Position numbers and translations under genes: made by a program
Assembly (NCBI GenBank): GCA_017856385.1
Contig: JAFMFD010000003.1
Span: 1 to 64,000, forward strand
Source: Actinomycetota bacterium
GTDB taxonomy: Bacteria; Actinomycetota; Actinomycetes; S36-B12
Length of the DNA stretch: 64,000 nucleotides
Direction: 5' to 3'
Shown: piece after piece, positions 60,294 through 64,000 of the stretch
How positions within the stretch are numbered: position 1 is the first letter of the stretch
How the letters are laid out: each line of letters opens with the position of its first letter
Notes under the pieces: generated by a model
The model's database searches: none
What the model was told of the DNA's origin: nothing
The model's input: only the letters and a program-made list of their open reading frames with translations

Positions 60294-61892
60294 ATGACGA
60301 TGACGAATCCACGGCGACCACCCCTGCTGCTCCTCGCGGCCGCGGTGATCGCCGTGCTCGTCATGGCCGTGCCCCTGCTCTACCTCCTCGTCCGAGTGCT
60401 GGGCGCTGGCGACTCTGCCTGGGCGGCGCTGCTGCGCTCCCGGACGCTCGAGACGATCGGCACCAGCGTGCTGCTCGTGGCCCTCGTCGCGGTCGGCGTC
60501 CTCGTTCTCGCGGTCCCCACCGCATGGGTCCTCAGCCGCACTGACCTGCCGCTGCGCCGCATGCTCATCGTCCTCGCGGCACTCCCGCTGGCCGTTCCGT
60601 CGTACGTCGCGGCCTACGCGTGGATCTCGATCTTCCCGGCGATGTCGGGCATGCTCGCGGCTGCCTTCGTGATGTCGCTGGCGACCTTCCCCTACGTCTC
60701 GATCCCGCTCATCGCTGCCCTGCGCTCCCTCGACGCCGGTCAGGAGGAGGCAGCGCGGAGCCTGGGCCTGGGTCGCACGGCAGTCCTGCGCCGGGTGGTG
60801 GGACCGATGATGTGGCCCGTCGCCGGGGCCGGGCTCCTGCTTGCCGCGCTCTACACCCTCGCTGAGTTCGGCACGGTGTCCATCTTCCGGGTCGACGCGT
60901 TCACGCGGGTCATCTACGCGTCGTACCGCGCCTCATTCGACCGCACGGCGGCAGCCGTGCTCGCCGTGCTGCTGGTCCTGCTCGCACTTGTGCTGGTGGT
61001 GCTGGAGGCACGCCTGCGCGGACGCGCGTCGCGCTGGCGCACCGGATCGGGGGCACCTCGGCCAGCGCCGGTCATCGCACTCGGGCGACGCGGTCGCGTG
61101 GCGGGCCTTGCATGGCTCGCACTCGTCGTCGGACTGTCCCTGCTGTTCCCCGTCGCGTCGATCGTCGGCCAACTGGTCTCGAGCCGGCAGCGCGAGTTCG
61201 ATGTCGCGGCACTGGCCGGCGCGCTCGCGGGGTCGGTCTCCGCCTCCACACTCGGCGCTGCCGCGGCCCTGCTGCTGGCGATTCCCGTCGGCGTGCTGGC
61301 CGCCCGCTACACCGGGCGGCTCGTGCGGTCGCTGGAGGCAGGGGCGTTCGCGAGCCATGGTCTGCCCGGTGTCGTCGTCGGCCTCGCGCTGGTGTTCCTC
61401 ACCCTCGCGGTGCTGCCGGCCGCGTACCAGACGCTGGCCACGCTGGCCTTCGCGTATGCCGTCCTGTTCGCCCCGAAGGCGATTGGGGCGACGAGGTCTG
61501 CCGTCGCGGCCGTGCCACCGGACCTCGAGTCAGTTGCGCGCTCGCTGGGCCGTGGACCGGTGTCCGCCTGGTGGGCGACGACGGGTCGCCTGGCGTGGCC
61601 CGGCATCGCCGCAGGCGGTCTGCTCGTCCTGCTCACCGCGATGAAGGAGCTCCCGGCCACGCTCATGCTCCGGCCGACCGGCTTCGAGACGCTGGCCACG
61701 CGCCTGTGGTCGCGGACCGACGTGGGCGCTTTCGGCGAGGCCGCGCCCTACGCCTTGGCCCTCATCGTGCTGGCCGCCGTGCCCGCCTGGCTGATGAGCC
61801 GCTGGCTCGGTGGACGTCCGGGGGGCACCACGGCTGTGACAGATCCGGAGTGGCAGGGTGCTGCCATGCGCGAGCCGGTGGGGACGCGGTGA
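60294..61892 (+). CDS. iron(III) ABC transporter permease (FbpB type)
   Basis: A 532-residue permease with two fused halves of about six hydrophobic segments each. Each half carries an EAA-type loop: EEAARSLGLGRTAVLRRVVGPM near residue 150, and ESVARSLGRGPVSAWWAT in the second half. This double form is normal for FbpB/SfuB. It starts 24 bases after the binding-protein stop; the stop overlaps the ATPase start. Confidence 0.93.
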   Translation: MTMTNPRRPPLLLLAAAVIAVLVMAVPLLYLLVRVLGAGDSAWAALLRSRTLETIGTSVLLVALVAVGVLVLAVPTAWVLSRTDLPLRRMLIVLAALPLAVPSYVAAYAWISIFPAMSGMLAAAFVMSLATFPYVSIPLIAALRSLDAGQEEAARSLGLGRTAVLRRVVGPMMWPVAGAGLLLAALYTLAEFGTVSIFRVDAFTRVIYASYRASFDRTAAAVLAVLLVLLALVLVVLEARLRGRASRWRTGSGAPRPAPVIALGRRGRVAGLAWLALVVGLSLLFPVASIVGQLVSSRQREFDVAALAGALAGSVSASTLGAAAALLLAIPVGVLAARYTGRLVRSLEAGAFASHGLPGVVVGLALVFLTLAVLPAAYQTLATLAFAYAVLFAPKAIGATRSAVAAVPPDLESVARSLGRGPVSAWWATTGRLAWPGIAAGGLLVLLTAMKELPATLMLRPTGFETLATRLWSRTDVGAFGEAAPYALALIVLAAVPAWLMSRWLGGRPGGTTAVTDPEWQGAAMREPVGTR

Positions 61893-62932
61893 CCGACGGC
61901 GTCATCGTCGAGGACCTCGTGGTGGGCTACGGGTCCGACCCGGTCGTGCGCGGGACATCGTGCCGGGTGCTGCCCGGTAGCCTGCTCGCCGTCGTGGGCG
62001 CCAGCGGATCGGGCAAGACCACGCTGCTGCGCGCCATCGCCGGCTTCCTGCCGGCCCAGTCCGGCGCCATCACGATCGCCGGCCGCTGCGTGACGGGGCC
62101 GGGGGTGTCCGTGCCCCCGGAGGACCGCCGCATCGGCGTCGTCACCCAGGACGGCTCGCTGTTCCCGCACCTCACGGTCGAACGCAACATCGCGTTCGGC
62201 CTGCCCCGTCAGACGCTCGACGACGGCACGCCCACGGCCGAACGGGTGGCCGGCCTGCTCGACGTCGTCGGCCTCGAGGGACTCGGGGGCCGCTACCCGC
62301 ACGAGCTCTCCGGCGGCCAGCAGCAGCGGGTCGCCCTTGCGCGCGCTCTCGCCCCGAGGCCGCAGGTGATGCTGCTCGATGAGCCCTTCAGCGCACTCGA
62401 TGCCGGGCTGCGTGCCGAGCTCGGCCAGCAGGTTCGCGACCTTCTTTCCAGCACGGGCACCACATCGATCCTCGTCACGCACGACCAGGACGAGGCCCTC
62501 TCGCTCGCCGACTCGGTGGCCCTGCTGGTCGAGGGCCGCATGGTGCAGCAGGGCAGCCCCGAGGAGCTGTATGCGCACCCGAGCAGCATCGGCGTCGCGA
62601 GCTTCCTGGGCGAGGTCAACCTGCTTCCGGTGCTCGGTGTGGCCCCGGACGGTCGGGCGCTGACCGTGCTCGGCCCCGTGGACACGGACGGCGCTCAGCC
62701 TGTGCAACCCGACCAGCGGGTCGTGCTGCGCCCGGAGCAGCTCACCCTCGTCCCGTCCCTCGACGCCGGCGCCCCCCGCGTCGTCGATGTCGCGTACTTC
62801 GGGCACGACAGCATCGTCGACGTCGAGCTCCACGATGGCTCCCGCGTCCGGGCACGCGTACTGGGCAGTCCCGGGCTGCACCCGGGCGATGCCGTGATCA
62901 TCGGTGTGCGCGAGCCGGGCCTGCTGCTCTGA
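61889..62932 (+). CDS. iron(III) ABC transporter ATPase (FbpC type)
   Basis: A 347-residue ABC ATPase. Walker A is GASGSGKTT, the signature LSGGQQQRVAL and Walker B MLLDEPFSALD. A TOBE-like regulatory tail (VVLRPEQLTLVPS onward) follows. GTG 61889 overlaps the permease stop (GTGA). It completes the iron operon. Confidence 0.93.
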   Translation: MTDGVIVEDLVVGYGSDPVVRGTSCRVLPGSLLAVVGASGSGKTTLLRAIAGFLPAQSGAITIAGRCVTGPGVSVPPEDRRIGVVTQDGSLFPHLTVERNIAFGLPRQTLDDGTPTAERVAGLLDVVGLEGLGGRYPHELSGGQQQRVALARALAPRPQVMLLDEPFSALDAGLRAELGQQVRDLLSSTGTTSILVTHDQDEALSLADSVALLVEGRMVQQGSPEELYAHPSSIGVASFLGEVNLLPVLGVAPDGRALTVLGPVDTDGAQPVQPDQRVVLRPEQLTLVPSLDAGAPRVVDVAYFGHDSIVDVELHDGSRVRARVLGSPGLHPGDAVIIGVREPGLLL

Positions 62933-63103
62933 TCCTGCGGAAGTCCACCTCCGCGAGGTGATCGACGGAAACCGTCGCCGCACGTCAAATTGATAACGAT
63001 CTGCGTCGCGAATCCGCTCATGGGCCCATGAATGCGCCCGTATGGTTAGCCTCCGGCAGAAGCGGGCTCCGACAGCCCGGGGGGCGCCGAGGAAGAGGTG
63101 GGC
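62933..63103. promoter_or_regulatory. intergenic region before potA
   Basis: Just after the iron ATPase stop are two hairpins, CACCTC-cgc-GAGGTG (62946-62960) and CGACGG-aaa-CCGTCG (62963-62977), a likely terminator region. Further on is a perfect 14-base palindrome TCATGGGCCCATGA (63018-63031), followed by TATGGT (63041-63046) as -10 candidate. The palindrome lies just upstream and could be an operator. Confidence 0.4.
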
Positions 63104-64000
63104 ATGGCTTCGGTCATCATCCGTGCGCGCGGGCTGACGCGGCGCTTCGGTGATGTGGTGGCCGTCGACGGCGTCAACCTCGATGTCCTGGAAGGGGAGT
63201 TCCTCACCCTGCTGGGGCCGTCGGGCTCGGGCAAGACGACTGTGCTCCGCATGATCGCCGGGTTCGAGCGACCTGACGCCGGCTCCGTCGAGATCGGCGG
63301 AGTCGACGTGACGGGCGTGCCGCCGTACGGCCGCGACGTCAACACCGTCTTCCAGGACTACGCGCTGTTCCCGCATATGAGCGTGCTGAAGAACATCGAA
63401 TACGGCCTCAAGGTCAAGAAGGTCCCGCGTGCGGAGCGCACCGAGCGGGCTCGTGCGGCACTGGCGTCGGTACGGCTCGAGGGATATGGCGACCGCGCCC
63501 CGTCGCAGCTGTCCGGCGGTCAGCGCCAGCGCGTGGCACTGGCCCGTGCCCTGGTGAACCGTCCTCGGGTACTCCTGCTCGACGAGCCGCTCGGGGCCCT
63601 TGACCTGAAGTTGCGCGAGCAGATGCAGGTCGAGCTGAAGGAGATCCAGCGCGAGGTCGGCATCACCTTTGTCTTCGTCACGCACGATCAGGACGAGGCC
63701 CTGACGATGTCCGATCGCATCGTGGTGTTCAACGAGGGGCGCATCGCGCAGCTCGGCACCCCGCTGGAGGTGTACGAGCATCCGGCGACGGCCTTCGTGG
63801 CCGGCTTCGTCGGCACGTCGAACCTGCTGGCCGGCGAGGCCGCGGCTGCCGTCCTCGGCAGGCCGGGCACCTGGTCGGTCCGCCCGGAGAAGATCCGCGT
63901 CGTGGGCCGCGACGCGAGCGTCGAGCCGGGCTGCCATGCAGTGCGCGGAACCGTGCGCGAGGTCGTGTACGTCGGCATGTCGACACGCTTCGTCGTGGAC
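63104..64000 (+). CDS. potA: spermidine/putrescine ABC transporter ATPase, 3' end cut off
   Basis: The first 299 residues of an ABC ATPase; the frame is open to the window end. Walker A is [20 protein letters not shown] is the Q-loop region, the signature is [11 protein letters not shown] and Walker [31 protein letters not shown] and [17 protein letters not shown] are characteristic of PotA. It should energise polyamine import with PotB, PotC and PotD, presumably encoded beyond the window. AGAGG lies 8-12 bases before the ATG. Confidence 0.92.
   Translation, partial: MASVIIRARGLTRRFGDVVAVDGVNLDVLEGEFLTLLGPSGSGKTTVLRMIAGFERPDAGSVEIGGVDVTGVPPYGRDVNTVFQDYALFPHMSVLKNIEYGLKVKKVPRAERTERARAALASVRLEGYGDRAPSQLSGGQRQRVALARALVNRPRVLLLDEPLGALDLKLREQMQVELKEIQREVGITFVFVTHDQDEALTMSDRIVVFNEGRIAQLGTPLEVYEHPATAFVAGFVGTSNLLAGEAAAAVLGRPGTWSVRPEKIRVVGRDASVEPGCHAVRGTVREVVYVGMSTRFVVD

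Overview
The window is high-GC bacterial DNA that reads as an aerobic, mycothiol-making actinobacterium (Actinomycetota). The evidence is a mycothiol conjugate amidase (mca), a dnaK-grpE-dnaJ-hspR-clpB operon with an HspR-type inverted repeat in its promoter, many GTG starts, stop/start overlaps of 4 bases, and many genes whose start codon lies 6-8 bases after a TAnnnT -10 box, as expected for leaderless mRNAs. I cannot fix the genus. No rRNA, tRNA, CRISPR array, insertion sequence or prophage was seen.

Layout. 1-5.2 kb: greA and a DUF4307 gene face mca, which heads a coupled run of small membrane protein, SURF1, PfkB kinase, DUF3817 protein and a Ca2+/cation exchanger. 5.2-9 kb: a minus-strand molybdate operon (HTH-TOBE regulator, modA, modB, modC) ending in ung. 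9-13.6 kb: an NfeD/SPFH pair, an ABC-2 exporter and two VOC proteins. 13.7-14.7 kb: a small unknown gene and a Phd/PIN toxin-antitoxin pair. 14.8-17.6 kb: a membrane iron-sulfur reductase and an SRPBCC protein. 17.6-24.5 kb: histidine utilisation, with hutU-hutI-hutH on the minus strand facing an IclR regulator, a PhyH dioxygenase and hutG; a palindrome resembling the known HutR motif lies between them. 24.5-31.7 kb: an orphan ribbon-helix-helix antitoxin, then the heat-shock operon. 31.7-41.3 kb: aminotransferase, acyl-CoA-dehydrogenase-like protein, secreted trypsin-like protease, SDR, a sensor-kinase-like membrane protein, pyrE, DinB, DedA and a SpoU methyltransferase. 41.3-47.4 kb: fbaA, a decayed vapC, DUF3151, an FAD oxidoreductase, purA, a class III aminotransferase and a kinase ATPase remnant. 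47.5-59.2 kb: purD, a secreted M23-like protein, hipBA, purB, purC, galE, vapBC, purS, purQ, purL and a sterol-carrier-like gene. 59.2-64 kb: an iron(III) ABC importer behind two candidate IdeR boxes, then the start of a polyamine ABC importer (potA, cut by the window edge).

How the genes work together. Purine synthesis is the main theme of the right half (purD, purB, purC, purS, purQ, purL, plus purA), but it is interrupted by accessory inserts: hipBA, vapBC and a palindromic repeat. The hut block should convert histidine to glutamate by the formiminoglutamate hydrolase route. The mod and iron systems are self-contained uptake units with visible candidate operators.

The most unusual things are: (i) the near-uniform leaderless promoter form with TAGGCT-like -10 boxes, including divergent pairs whose -10 boxes overlap; (ii) two copies of a roughly 55-60 base palindromic repeat; (iii) hipBA sitting between a secreted-protein gene and a 54-base remnant matching that gene's 3' end; (iv) two truncated genes lying next to large, near-perfect hairpins; and (v) a PhyH dioxygenase translationally coupled to hutG. 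All functional calls rest on reading the sequence and family knowledge; nothing was searched against a database.
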